The position numbers and the translations under genes were made by a program. Under the pieces are notes generated by a model that saw nothing but the letters and a program-made list of their open reading frames with translations, searched no databases and was not told where the DNA came from. DNA of 64,000 bases, taken from contig CAWUHX010000089.1 in the NCBI GenBank assembly GCA_963922205.1, positions 806,001-870,000 on the forward strand, read 5' to 3'. This DNA comes from Romanomermis culicivorax. Its lineage: Eukaryota > Nematoda > Enoplea > Mermithida > Mermithidae. Of this stretch, positions 45,703 through 57,579 are shown in pieces; position 1 is the stretch's first letter; each line of letters begins with the position of its first letter.

Positions 45703-46394
45703 ATCGAAAATGCCAGTCTGACAAAACTGGATGTAGCATGTTGCATTTGGAAGGCAGGAGCAGTCTTTCAACAGCTTAAGTTGATTTGGTTAACCCCAAA
45801 GATCGACATAGCAACGAAAATTCGTCTACTAAACACCATTGTCTTTCCAACTGCAATTTATGCTTGTGAAACGTGGAAGATCAGCAAGGATCGTGAAAAG
45901 GCTTGATGTTGCCCAACAATGACAGCTGCAGGGAATCCTGCAAATTTCATGCCAGGACGACATCACAAACGAAAAATCCAGCATAGAACTGCCACCCACC
46001 CCCTCAATGACATTGTGACTGCTACGATTTGCTGGGCATATCTTAGGACAACAGGATTCATGACTCCCGAAACTTGCCATCACATGGACACCACTGCGAG
46101 GAAGATGGAAAAAAGACCGCCCTGGAACGACATGGCGACGACCCTTCATAACAGATTTGTAGGCGCTTGATATATGCAGAGATCGCTGTACCAAACCAAA
46201 CTCAGTGGAGGACACTTGCCACCCAATGCACCAAACGGCACAGGAGGGAACAAAGTAAGTAAGTATGTAAGGGTTAACCAGCAATTTTAAACAAATCTGT
46301 TGCATAGAAAATATTACATTTACATCTACAAGAAAAAGCTTTATTCAGTATACAGTAAGTGCAGAGTAAAATTGCAAATCAATTATTAAAAAAA

Positions 46395-48133
46395 TCACAT
46401 ACACAAAGCCTTCGCAGAATCGCAAGTACCATAACAAAAGGACATGGTGAAAATTTCACCGTAAGATTGTATGGCCGCAAAATCGTCTATAGAATCGTTG
46501 GGCGACAATTGAATCTTCATTTGACCAATTTCGTCCAGAGTGCCATTCGGTAGAACGTAGTTGACCAAAAATTTTATTCTCTGAAAATTGCGAAAAAAAC
46601 AAAAATAAAGCGTAAAAATGAAAATGAAAAGCAAGGACGAAAAAAACTTGATTGAAAATCTCACTGTTTGATCTTTTTCATCGACTAATGATGGAATGAC
46701 GTTCAAATTGAACAACTCTCCAATTTTGAACCATTTATTCGGAATCCTTTTAGAATATTTTTCGAATGATCCATTGTCGTATCTATAGTTTAAAACAACC
46801 TAGAAAAATTTCATTCAAACATTATGCTAGAAATGGACTTGTTTTCACAAAAAACTTTTACAGTTTGATTATGACCCCCGATGCTTATGTGGAGTACAGT
46901 GCGGCCCGATCTCGAGAATATGTTGATACCAGTGAAATTATGATCACCGGTTATAACGCCCGTCACATTGACCCAAGAAGACGATGGTCGAAGGCCGTCA
47001 GTGAAATTCATAGCTGAATAACCATACTAAAAAATTTGCAAATTTTGTTTCTTTAAATGTTATTTTTCGAGGAAAACGCGTATATGCGCAAAAAGCTCTT
47101 ATCCAGACAACTAGGGCATCAGAAAAGTAATGCTCCATGAGTGGCTCGAGAGTCATTATGTGTTTGCACGTACAAATCATGCTATTTTTGTGTACAATTT
47201 TTCGTCCACAGCAGACCTATGTAAATTTATATGTACTTCGTGTATAAATAGTTAAGCCTTTGGCTAATTATTCACTCCTCCCAACGGTCGTTTGTCTATG
47301 AATACATTATGTTAATTGGTCAGATACCTCCACTACCTTGTATGTGTGGGCCGCCAGTAGAGGATAAACCTACTGATCGACACAACAAGTCACACGGCTG
47401 GTGTGTGCACAGCATCACCCCCTCACCTGAGGACGAAGAACCCCTGGATGATTTCCAATGCTTACGGGGTTTCCTGGGGACACTGTAGCTCTTCCACCAC
47501 TGACCATAAACTTGCTATCTGACTTTAAACCCATAATTTTATAAAAGAAGATGTTTCAAATCAGTTTTGCACTGAACCTGTCAATTGGGAGCATCATCCT
47601 AACGTGGGGAATGTTGTATTACAACATACTACCAGGTACTACCATATCTTTTTGCTCCGCTTCTGTATTATTCTACGACTATGAGATTGTATGCTCTTTT
47701 TTTACAGGATGCGATCAGCAACAAAATGGACCTTCATTTCCACAGTCAAAAAAGAACTTACTTTGTTTAGTTCGTATAAGCAATTTGAAACGCAATTGAA
47801 CGCATATTTGCAGTTGCTTCCTGAAAAACTAATTTTAATAAATTACAGTAGGACGTCGGAAAAAAGCAATGATGCAAAATTAAGGGGAAAATTGTTATCT
47901 TAGCAACGTAAAAATATCATTTAACATTGTTTGATTTTTTTACATGTTTTGACATAGAGAAGTTGAAATGGTGAATTCTATGCTCTTCAGCGTGCTTAGC
48001 TTGTTTGAAAAATCGTCTCACCATCTGTATGATTAACTGTAATTAATTGATTAGTGGTGATCAATCCTAAAATCGTGACTGGTGAAGCGACAAATAACAA
48101 AATCGACAGAACCGAAAAATCACAAAACAACAT
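46395..48133 (-). CDS. Membrane-anchored galectin-like protein, copy 1
   Basis: Five exons: 48133-48022, 47820-47762, 47026-46862, 46799-46665 and 46580-46395, giving 218 residues. Exon 1 encodes a short N-terminus and one hydrophobic segment (VLSILLFVASPVTILGLI), a signal anchor or signal peptide. Exon 2 is Cys-rich (CKYAFNCVSNCLYELNK). Exons 3-5 form a galectin-like fold: GLRPSSSWVNVTG, VLHIS, VVLNYRYD, WFKIGELFNLNVI, FLVNYVLPNGTLD and the end FCYGTC. Of the sugar-binding set only His of HxNxR, its Arg-side pattern and VxN remain partly; Trp-x-x-Glu-x-Arg is absent, so lactose binding is doubtful. Exons 3, 4 and 5 have exactly the lengths of copy 2 (165, 135, 186). The chosen ATG follows an acceptor-like ATTTTAG and an in-frame stop. 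Assignment rests on motif order. Confidence 0.8.
47027..47761. other. Intron 2 of galectin-like copy 1, with a GC-richer insert
   Basis: This 735-nt intron is 333 nt in the paralogue (56090-56421). The extra length includes a GC-richer block (about 47325-47520, with CCTCACCTGAGGACGAAGAACCC) that is unlike its surroundings and probably a mobile element remnant. No coding claim is made for it. Confidence 0.45.
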
Positions 48134-49007
48134 CTTTGCTTTCTACTAAAATATATTGTGCCGCGTTAGTTGGTAAAAATGAACCAGGAATTGGAATTAT
48201 GCGCTTTGTTATGAACTCTGCTTTTGATTAACATAATCTCCATTTGTTATGTACAACAGTGACTTTTGCGGTTAAATTAGCATTTTTGATGAAGAAAAAC
48301 TTCGACTCGTTAGAATAATATGCACACGCTAGTGATGACGGACAAACTGTGCAGCACAAGTAAAATCACCATAAATAAGCGCAAAATACAAAAATCCGCT
48401 TTCTCGGTTTACTGTAGTCATGCGGGTACGCATTTTAGTTTAAGTTATGAATATCACAAATGGGGTAAGCATGTGCATGATTATTTTTTAGTTTTGCGTG
48501 ACATGGAATCTCTAGCATAGATATTGCTTCACAAAAAACAACAAGTGAAATGGATCCAGGTGTAAATTTTTCACTTGCATCAGAAATTTAGTCTTATTTT
48601 CAAATGCAACTTGTCTGAAAAGGGTTGATCGCTATATGTATCAAGTATGTTTCAGGTAAATTCTGTGATTTACTTAACTTTTACACAGGCAGACATACGA
48701 TATTTATGCCCTTTTATATTAGAAATGGGGTATCATGTCTGTTGTTCTTGAAATTAGCTATTGTCGACCTCCAAAATCTAATAGACAATATTTAATTTCA
48801 GCTGCAGTTGTATTAATGTTAACAATAGCAAGAAATTGAATTTGATTTCAGACTAATTTAGCCGAGTAAATGCTTATTTTTTGTATATAAGAGATTGAGT
48901 ATCATGTCCATTGTTCTTGAATTTCAGCACAGAAAAGTGAAAAATTCATTTAATGAGTAGAAGGAATAAAATTCGCTTTAAAGAAAAAACGCTCTGGTCA
49001 GAAATTA
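48134..49007. other. Region upstream of galectin-like copy 1
   Basis: AT-rich. Two related segments (GGGGTATCATGTCTGTTGTTCTTGAAATTAG at 48727 and GAGTATCATGTCCATTGTTCTTGAATTTCAG at 48897) form an imperfect direct repeat about 170 bp apart. No exon is supported. Confidence 0.4.
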
Positions 49008-50254
49008 TTGGGTTGGCACGAAATTCATGTTGATTTTCGGTTATGTCTTATCAATCAACTTTTTTCTGAAAATCCAGTCAAATAAATTGGCTAGTTGATT
49101 GTTTGTTTCCAAGAACAAACATTGTTTTGAAAATTGGAGTCCGTTTTTAGTTTGTTCATACTGTCAGTTTTATTGATACCTAAAACAAAGTGTTACCTCC
49201 CCGATCATATACGCCATTGCATTTTGCATGAGTATGATTTAGGCATAACTGCAGCTGAGGCAACGAGAAATGTATGGCAAGCATATGGTGAACCTGCTGT
49301 GTCCGAATGTGCAGTTGAACAGTGGTTTGCAAAGTTCAGGACTGGCACCTGCAGTATGAAAGATGAACCTCATACTAAATGACCAGGTGAAGTATCAGAA
49401 GTATAGCAGGATCTCGATCCAAAAGCAACCACTAGAGAAATAGCACAAGTCCTCACCATTACCCACACTACTATTGAAAATCGAATGGAGCAGATGAACA
49501 AGCTTTGCAAGCTCCAAACATGGATGTCTCGCAAGTTGAGTGATCACATTATGCAACAACATGTTATCATTTCCATATCATTACTTTCACACTACAAAAT
49601 CGAGCCTTTCCTTGATCGGATCATACTGGAGATGAAAAGTGGGTTCTGTATGTCAACATCAGCCGTAGGTGACAATGGGTCGGCGAACGCTCTAAACTAG
49701 CACAAGTGCCAAGGCCCGATCCATACCCACATAAGGTGATATTATGCGCATGGTGGTCAACCCAAGGAGTCGTCAACTTTGAGTTTCTTCCACCTGGTTT
49801 GACCATCATTGCTGAAGTCTATGAAGACCAGCTTGATCATGTACAAAATGCCCTGATTCAAAAGCAGCCAGCATGGGTAAACCGTGAAATAGTACTTCTG
49901 CTCCATGATTATGCTTGTCCACATACCACTGCCATTGTCTGGAAAAAAATCGTGGCATTAAATTAGGAGTTTTTACCCCACCAGACATTGCACCATCAGA
50001 TTAATATTTGTTCCAGTCATTGCAGAATACCCTTGTTGACATGGGATGACCAGGTCTAAACGGTCATCATCCAGAACTTTTTTGATTCAAAGGCCCAAGC
50101 CTTTTATTATACTGGCATTGCAAAGCTACCTGTGAAATGGCAAACTGTGATTGATTGTAATAGGGCATATTTTGATGATTAATCGTACTTCATGCAATTG
50201 CAATAAAACTTCGAAAATGTAGTCAAATTTTGGACATTACTTTCTTGCCAATGG
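49008..50254 (+). mobile_element. Degenerate mariner transposon
   Basis: 1247 bp flanked by TA. The left end TTGGGTTGGCACGAAATTCATG and right end CATTACTTTCTTGCCAATGG are imperfect inverted repeats of mariner type. Plus-strand frames hold transposase pieces in order: the helix-turn-helix start (HCILHEYDLGITAAEATRN, VEQWFAKFRTG, DEPHTK), KVILCAWWSTQGVVNFEFLP and LLLHDYACPHT (second catalytic Asp region). Stops at 49381 and 49700 and frameshifts kill it. Its size fits mariners (about 1.25-1.3 kb). Confidence 0.9.
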
Positions 50255-51364
50255 TATAATACTAAGCAGCTATTGTCAACCTCTGATATCCAATATATGA
50301 GAAATATTTCATTGCAGCTGCTAACGAAGAAATGCATTTTGCCGAGCCACTAGAAAATTTACTAATGGCAGAACATTTTAGCAAACACAACAGAAATTTC
50401 CTGAGTTTGAGATGGAAGTCGAAATTTGAATCCAAATATGGATTATTCTTTTGCATTTGTCTCATATATACATGCCCGTGGAAAGGGTTTGGGGAGTTTG
50501 ACCCTCAGCAGATTCTTGCTGACCCCTAGCAGATTTGACACCCCAGCAATGATAGAGAAGATAACGAATGAAAAAGAGCAAGAGAGAACAGAAACTTGTC
50601 ATAGAAATGTGAATGGTGCTGTAGTTAACAATTTTTTCTAAACAAAGCATACTTGATTCCGAAAAAGTAACATTAAAACTTAATAAAAGTACAGTCTGAG
50701 CAAAAAATTTAACATATCTGACTAATATAAGTTGAAGTATATGCTGCGATACCTTTTTATCATTATCAGGAACAAAAAAAAAATTTGTATTCCACCCCCT
50801 GTCCTGGCTTACTCCCAGCAGAATTCCTATGCTGTGCATGTATGGTTTCATAGCTAGAATTATTCCGAATCTATAAAAAATAATCGAATTCTCCAAATTC
50901 GGGGATCCTCTGCAAATAGATTTATGCAATCCATCTTGTATCTGAATATGATATTACACTGTAATACTCTTTCTACTTCCTTCAGATCATACTTTGTCCT
51001 GTCAAAAACTATGAGAAATGTTTTTAGCTTGTGTTTGTAGATCATCTGAGCCGAAATTTCTTGCAGAACATCCTTTTGTCTTTTCGTCATTCATAGTATT
51101 GCTCATTTGAATATTAATGGATATTCAAGTACCAGTAAATATGACTAAAAGAGTTAAATTGAATATTAAAATATGATATGCGTATGTAAAAATTATGAAC
51201 TATAGCTTACAGTACTCTCAATCATACTACAGTAGGACGACTGATGATTCACTTCTATGAAACCTAATTTTATGAATGTAATCGATCATTTCAAAATTTT
51301 CAATTGGAGTTATCAAACCAGAATTATTGAAGAACCACATTCTATATTGTATCATTCTACAAAA
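50255..51364. other. Intergenic DNA
   Basis: Mostly AT-rich. 50275-50330 resembles the 48760-48810 segment across the mariner (TATTGTCAACCTCTGATATCC against CTATTGTCGACCTCCAAAATC). No gene is seen. Confidence 0.4.
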
Positions 51365-51647
51365 ATGTGTTGTCGTCATCATCAAGAAGTTTTATTTTAC
51401 AGTTTGATTCTATTATTAAGTGATTATTTTAGCTGCGTTTCAAGTACCACCAGACAAAAAAATGAAAACGACGGACAACAAAAAATTGTGCGCGATTGGC
51501 CTAAAAATTTGACCCTTTTTTTGACAAATAGATCGAAAAAAGTTTTGTCGACCAATATGGCCAAATTGACTTTGGAGGACATGTGCCATCTACATTCGGC
51601 TTTTCTGGCCCAAGTGAAAAGTACGGAGAAGAAGATTCGAAATTTGG
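51365..51647 (+). CDS. Possible first exon of an unidentified gene
   Basis: An open stretch of 94 codons starts at ATG 51365 and ends at a good donor (TTTGG|GTAAGA) in phase 1. It encodes a hydrophobic N-terminal segment (VLFYSLILLLSDYFSCVSS), compatible with a signal peptide, then a charged region (KNENDGQQKIVRDWPKNL) and a helical-looking stretch (LTLEDMCHLHSAFLAQVKST). I could not find a convincing next exon before the satellite at 52755, nor name a family. It could also be a fragment of a dead gene. Confidence 0.35.
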
Positions 51648-52754
51648 GTAAGATTTACATAGGGCTAGTCATGATGCACTACGAAATTTAGGCCTACTGT
51701 ATCATGTGCTAAGCATACATCTAAGAAAATATCATCTTCATATTAAAGGTACAAAGTGTGCTTTAATTCATGACACCTTGCGTGCTATAGAACTTCTTCT
51801 ATGTCGATGCTTGCAGACGTCATCTCATATATTCAGGATATTCATGTACGGAAAATGGACGCAAAATTTTTGTCAATATGAAGAATTGATGACCAGGAAA
51901 GTTTATGAAAAATATCATGGAACTGCAACATATGGCACAAATTGTAACTTAATAAAAAAATCAATATTGCATTCTTTAGATTAAACTTTTCTGGTCGTGA
52001 CGTAATTTGAAGACTTGTTTTGAAAAATATGTTGTTATGGCAGAGTATTTTGTCATAAAAGTGTCATTGTTGTTGCAAAAATAAACGTTATTAAACTCTT
52101 GAATGCGAAACCTCAAAAAATGAGTATTGCAAAATGAGAAATTTGTGGTTTGCTCCAAAATACGTAAAATTTATTGGGAAAAAACTCCATCAATCGATAA
52201 AATTTTTCGGCGAGTGTGCCCTCCACTACCTAGTTGAAGTGTCTTTTCACCCTTGCACTCCTCAGGTTTTAGGGAGTTACTATTTTTTCCTCAATATTTG
52301 ACCACAAACATAGCTTCTGCATAAACTATCATACATGATTTTTGCTTTTTAGCATTTCCTCAGGTGATTAAAAAATATTGTCAATCTTTTTTTCGTCACC
52401 TTATGTTATTGTTTGAAACAAAATTTTCAATGTTTCGATTTTTCTCAAATTTTTTCGATATTTTTTTCAAAAACATGAGCATCCCCCTTTCTATAAGATG
52501 AATTTTTTTTCAATTGATAACCTATGCACGTCACTTTGTAGATTTCAACCAGCTGATTTCTGTTTTTGAAAGTATTCAGACCTCATGAAACGTTGGCCGA
52601 AAGTGTGTTTCAGTTTTCGGCCGGTCTCTAGCTTCTGCATTTCAGCTGGGTCAAATAATCCATGTTGAAAACATTCATGAGCCAATTATTCTTTCCATAG
52701 GAATGCTCTGATACATAACATGCTTTTGAGCATGCCTAAGCATAAGGCTTAACC
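51648..52754. other. Sequence between the orphan exon and the satellite
   Basis: AT-rich sequence with no exon I can support on either strand. Confidence 0.4.
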
Positions 52755-53454
52755 CAAGCCGCCTAAGCCATAGCCATAGCCTAAGCCATAGCCTAAGCCA
52801 TAGCCTGAGCCATAGCCTAAGCCAAAGCCTGAGCCATAGCCTAAGCCATAGCCTAAGCCATAGCCTAAGCCATAGCCTAAGCCATAGCCTAAGCCATAGC
52901 CTGAGCCATAGCCTAAGCCATAGCCTAAGCCATAGCCTAAGCCATAGCCTGAGCCATAGCCTAAGCCATAGCCTAAGCCATAGCCTAAGCCATAGCCTAA
53001 GCCATAGCCTAAGCCACCATAGCCTAAGCCATAGCCTAAGCCATAGCCTAAGCCATAGCCTAAGCCATAGCCTAAGCCATAGCCTAAGCCATAGCCTAAG
53101 CCATAGCCTAAGCCATAGCCTAAGCCATAGCCTAAGCCATAGCCTAAGCCATAGCCTGAGCCATAGCCTAAGCCATAGCCTAAGCCATAGCCTAAGCCAT
53201 AGCCTAAGCCATAGCCTAAGCCATAGCCTAAGCCACCATAGCCTAAGCCATAGCCTAAGCCATAGCCTAAGCCATAGCCTAAGCCATAGCCTAAGCCATA
53301 GCCTAAGCCATAGCCTAAGCCATAGCCTAAGCCACCATAGCCTAAGCCATAGCCTAAGCCATAGCCTAAGCCATAGCCTAAGCCACCATAGCCTAAGCCA
53401 TAGCCTAAGCCATAGCCTAAGCCATAGCCTAAGCCAGAGCATAAGCCTGAGCAT
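52755..53454. repeat. Telomere-like satellite (GCCTAAGCCATA)n
   Basis: About 57 copies of a 12-bp unit made of two hexamers, GCCTAA and GCCATA. GCCTAA is the complement of the nematode telomere hexamer TTAGGC. Variants are GCCTGAGCCATA (several, mostly at the left end) and five interruptions by GCCACCATA, which add three bases. The 279-codon minus ORF (LRLW repeats) is an artefact of the 12-bp period. It sits between genes, so it is interstitial. Confidence 0.9.
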
Positions 53455-53959
53455 AGAAATAATTTTTGAAAATCTCTTCAGGGTGAAGTGACAATTTTTT
53501 TCAGGAAAGTTCAACTATGCATATGCTGTCCCATTTCTCGCAAATGAATTATTTCAAGTTTTGAATTTTTTACACTCGAAATTTAAAATTATAATGGCTT
53601 TTGTGGCCAAATATAACATATTCTCCATGCTGTCGGTTTTAAAATGCTAAAATGTCTTTCAATTTGTACGGATTTTGCTCAGTAAAACTGTACTCGATGA
53701 GAGTAGTGCTAATGATATTCAAGATTTTACTTGAAGATATCCAATCCACCAGCAAATAAAACAAAGCAATTGTTTTCGATGTTTGAAGAAAACACAAGCA
53801 CATAAGAACCAGCTGACTGTGCTAGTAAATTCGAAAAATATTTTAATTCGCTTGTCGAAAAAAAAATGGAAATTTATAGCATGTTGTAAGATATACCTTT
53901 TTAAAAGAATATAAGCGACTCAGAACCATATACTGCAATGTATAAACATGCTCTACATA
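53455..53959. other. Spacer between two satellites
   Basis: AT-rich, no gene and no obvious repeat. Confidence 0.4.
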
Positions 53960-54660
53960 AAATATACTTACAGTACGACACCTTATGTTATAAAATAGGT
54001 CCATGTTATATATAGGATCATGTTATAACATAGACCTATGTAATAACATGTCAGTATCCAATATCTACAAATGTTATTACACAAAAAAATTATTTTTTAA
54101 TTTTTCAACATGTTACACCATACTGGCATGTTATTACGTAGGACTATGTTTTAATACAGGACTATGTTATAACAAACAAATTTTTTTCATTTCTCGACAT
54201 GTTATAACATAATGACATGTTACGACATGCTGACATGTTATAACATAGTCTCATGTTATAACATAGTCCCATGTTATAACATACAATTTTTTTCATTTTT
54301 CGAGATGTTATAGCATACTGACATGTTGTAAGATAGCCTTATGTTATAAAATTGTTATAACATACAAAAAAAAATTTTTTCATCCTTCGACTTGTTATAA
54401 CGTACTGACATGTTATAACATAGTCTTATGTTATAAGGTGGTCTTATTTTATACCATACAAAGAAATTTTTTCATTTTTCGACACGTTATAACATATTGA
54501 CATGTTACATGTTACAATGTGGGATGCTATAACGTGGTATATATTATAACATAAGATGTTTTAAAAGATGAGATATATTACAACATGGGAAATGTTATAA
54601 CACGGGATATGTTATAACATGGGAACATGGGATACATTATAATATATGCATCTCTTTAAA
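53960..54660. repeat. Satellite of ATGTTATAACAT palindromes
   Basis: The 12-bp palindrome ATGTTATAACAT or close variants recurs about 35 times, often as CATGTTATAACATAGTC(T/C). A higher-order unit of about 90-110 bp is visible, marked by TTTTTTCATTTTTCGACATGTTATAACATA (near 54090, 54185, 54290, 54380 and 54470). Copies decay toward both ends. Every unit can form a small hairpin. Confidence 0.85.
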
Positions 54661-55277
54661 ATGCGAGCATGGCGAGCAACTTTAAATATGATAAAGTGCA
54701 TACCTGCCGTAAGGAAGAATGTTTTATGTTATCGACAATTACCAATAAAAAAAATTAAAAGTCATCCTCAAGATACTGCTTACGAATGGGTCTCAGATGT
54801 GGTTTCATTATTGTGAGGTACAACTTTTTGGTGGGCCATCATCGGACCAGCTTCAATTAACACGCTTCCATCAGCTTAGCCAAGTTTATACAAGGACATA
54901 TAGGAATCATTTGGTATGTGCTGAGCATAATTTAATTCAAAGTTAATATATTAGTGGGATATAGAAGTAGCATTAACTACAACAGTGCTCACTTGCAATA
55001 AATAAATTTTTATATATATGAAAAAGGTTATCTTGTTAATTGCAAATCGCCCCGGAAGTTTCTTCCGTGTTTCTACATGGAAAAATGACGAAAATCAGAA
55101 ATTTTATCGGAATGGATTACTGTAGAATTTCCCACTAGGCTCACAAATTTCCGAGCTTGATTTCCAGAAAATTGTAAGCATATAAAATAATGAGTATAGT
55201 TACTACTGCGAGTTTTATAATTCAGAGGTACTTACAGAAAAAGCTTTATTTTTTTAAAATATAAGAAATATAAACCA
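54661..55277. other. 3' flank of galectin-like copy 2
   Basis: No exon is supported here. The last about 80 bases before 55278 probably belong to the 3' untranslated region of the minus-strand galectin-like gene. Confidence 0.4.
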
Positions 55278-56920
55278 TTACATACACAAACTTTTGATGA
55301 GGGCGCAAGTACCGTAACAGTAAGATGCGATAAAAATTTGACCATACGATTCCATGGCCGCGTAATCGTCGATTGAATCGTGGGGCGACAATCGAATCGT
55401 CCTTTGACCAATCTTGTCCAAAGTGCCGTTCGGTAGGACGTAGTTGACGTAGAATCTAACCGTCTGAAAGTACCAATTAAACACTGCTCTGCACAAAGTC
55501 GAGACCATGACACAAATTTGGCCAACATTTAATCAATTCTGAATATTTTAGAAAACGGATTTTTTTGATAAAATTAGCATCTTGAAATCTACAAAACGGC
55601 GTGCTTGAATTTATCAATTTAGAAAAAAATTTGGGACAAGCATGGCTTGAAAAGTTTCAGCATTTCTAGATATACAAGACGACCGAAACAGGGTGTTTTT
55701 TTTGCAGAAAAAATACTAAAAACCTTACCGACTGATCTTGCAAATTAACCGTCTGTGGAATTAAATTCAATTTGAAGGGCACTCCCACTTTAAACCACCT
55801 GTTTTTTATATTTTGCGGATTCTTATCGAACGATTTGTTGTCGTATCTATGATTCAAAACGATCTAAGAAAAAACATACAAACATTAAAAAACAGACTTA
55901 TTCCTAAAATAAAGCAAATTTTACAGTATGATTACGAATTCTGACGCTAATGTGCAGTACGCTGCGGCCCGAATGTGAAAAAACATTTATTCCGCTAAAA
56001 TTTTGGTCACCCGTTACATTTCCCGTCACGTTGATCCAAGACGAGGAAGGTCGGAGGCCGTTTTTGAAATTCATCCTCGAGTAGCCATGCTATAAAATGT
56101 GAGCTAATTTTTCGAGCAACATTTGAGAAGCTTTTTACACCACACAAATTTCAAAGGGCACTAAATTTGGCATTGATTGAGAGATCTCGACGAGATATAT
56201 CAATTAGTACCATTTAAACACTGTTAACTTCTTTTTTGACAGAGTTACGAGCGGTTGAAGTTTTTGCTGACCTCTCTATATTCTGTTGGGGTGACCCAAG
56301 AATGACCACAGCAGAGTAGGATTTTGTAATTTAGTTCTTTGAACAATTTTCGATTCATTATAAGAAATTTAAAGCTTTATAGCAAAACCTAACAGCTTTT
56401 CTGGATATAAACAATGCTCACCTTATTGAGGTCGTACAAACAAGTAGAAACACAATTTGAACCAAATTCGCAACTTCCTAAAAAGTTCAAAATTTAACTT
56501 TAAAGCGTTGCAAAATTCCAAGAAACTTCGATAAACTTTCATGTAAAAAAATTTTCTTTCAATTAATTTCTGATTGATTTTGGGGAATCAAAATTATCTG
56601 CATCAAAAATTTCGAAGCTATATTTTTCGTGGATACTGTGTAATTTAAAAAATGACGAAAAATCGAATAGGACTGCTTTCCGCATTCTTCCGATTCTTTC
56701 ATTTTCTATAAATTTTGGATCTCACCCATCGTGAAATTGATCATTATTAAATTATGACTGGTAAAAATTGCGAATATCGGAATTCGGAATAAAGCCAAAA
56801 TGACCAAAAAAAGGAATAAAACGATCAAAAACGAACAAGCGCTGCAGCAGCAACTTTTTTTCGACTTGTGATAAAAATGCCGTTCTTTCAAGGGCGATTT
56901 TTCTTCTTGTTTCATTTCGC
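55278..56920 (-). CDS. Membrane-anchored galectin-like protein, copy 2
   Basis: Five exons: 56920-56726 (ATG at 56915), 56477-56422, 56089-55925, 55863-55729 and 55463-55278, encoding 243 residues. The N-terminus is basic and Cys-rich (KSKKSCCCSAC) and precedes one hydrophobic helix (SFLIVLFLFLVILALFRIPI), which suggests a type II signal anchor. Exon 2 carries CEFGSNCVSTCLYDLNK. Exons 3-5 follow the galectin pattern: LRPSSSWINVTGNVTG, VLHISVRIRN, IVLNHRYD, WFKVGVPFKLNLI, VRFYVNYVLPNGTLD, IRLSPHDSIDD and the end YCYGTC. The HxNxR box reads HISVR and the Trp-Glu-Arg loop is replaced by SFDKN, so classical galactoside binding is unlikely or altered. Several NxT/S sites lie on the predicted outside. 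The acceptor TTTTTGCAG just before exon 1 may be for a leader exon or trans-splicing. Confidence 0.83.
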
Positions 56921-57579
56921 CTGCAAAAATAAAACGTAATAATACTGGAAACGCGAAAATGTTGCGAGCTTTGGGAGCGTGTTGACACATAATTAGCATA
57001 AATTTTATGTCATCTTCAAGTATACACAGGAAACAGTTATTGATTCTGCAGTGGGAAAATTTTTCCGCATTTATGTTGCAGATTTTTGTGCAAACCAAGA
57101 TATTTGTGCTTCAGAATACTGTAGATTTTTCGGAGAAAATTTTGATTCGACCTGATATCAATGTTCATTGTAAAATTTACATAATTTTTGAAATACTACG
57201 AAAATTTCATTTCTGCTGCCAAGGTAAAGTTTCAGATGAGATTTTCACAGTTCAACAATTCATCATGAGAGAGTGCTTCAAAAAAGTCTAAAACTGCTAC
57301 ATTACAGTAACCAATGCACTTTGTAACATACTCATGTTCAAAATTTTTTTAGTCATTTTTGACACGCTTGAAGGAAAATTGACAAACTTAAGGGAAAAAT
57401 ATTGTTTCATTTTGAATAAAAAATTTTATCAAAAATTGATTTTAAACAGATTTTGGATGATTTTTCCTCTGTCGATGAAAAAAAGAAGCATTACAGATCT
57501 CATAGAAAAAAATTTTCCTAGAAACAATACTACTCGAATTTTTCGAGATATCAATACCAGCTAGATAACAAATGTAACA
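56921..57579. other. Upstream region of galectin-like copy 2
   Basis: AT-rich with open but unconvincing frames. The sequence right of 56920 starts with the acceptor TTTTATTTTTGCAG, so a 5' leader exon may lie here. Nothing else is recognised. Confidence 0.4.

Larger units (their letters stand above)
43140..46290 (+). pseudogene. Degenerate LINE reverse transcriptase with nested insertions
   Basis: Fragments in several plus frames follow the order of a non-LTR endonuclease-reverse transcriptase: GAPIKDRNGKLLLIKEEQ (43355), LPGIDMVSAEMLKHG (43564), LPKKGNLADCNNWRRITLL (43681), DEKLHKEQAGFRCDEQIFSL (43795), FINFVDFTKAFDSVQWDSLW (43900), GVRQGC (43990), LDFADDITLL (44110; ADD is the catalytic FADD box), and after the insertion KIRLLNTIVFPTAIYACETW (45820) and FAGHILRQQDS (46030). 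The palm region between the last two RT motifs before ADD is deleted, and frameshifts and stops are present. The 3' end is AAGTAAGTAAGTATGTAAG near 46255. It is RTE/CR1-like, with clade uncertain. The element is dead. Confidence 0.85.

Noticed and set aside
52675..53514. 279-codon minus ORF of LRLW repeats
   Set aside because: It is a product of the 12-bp satellite period, which is open in several frames; the composition is not that of a real protein.
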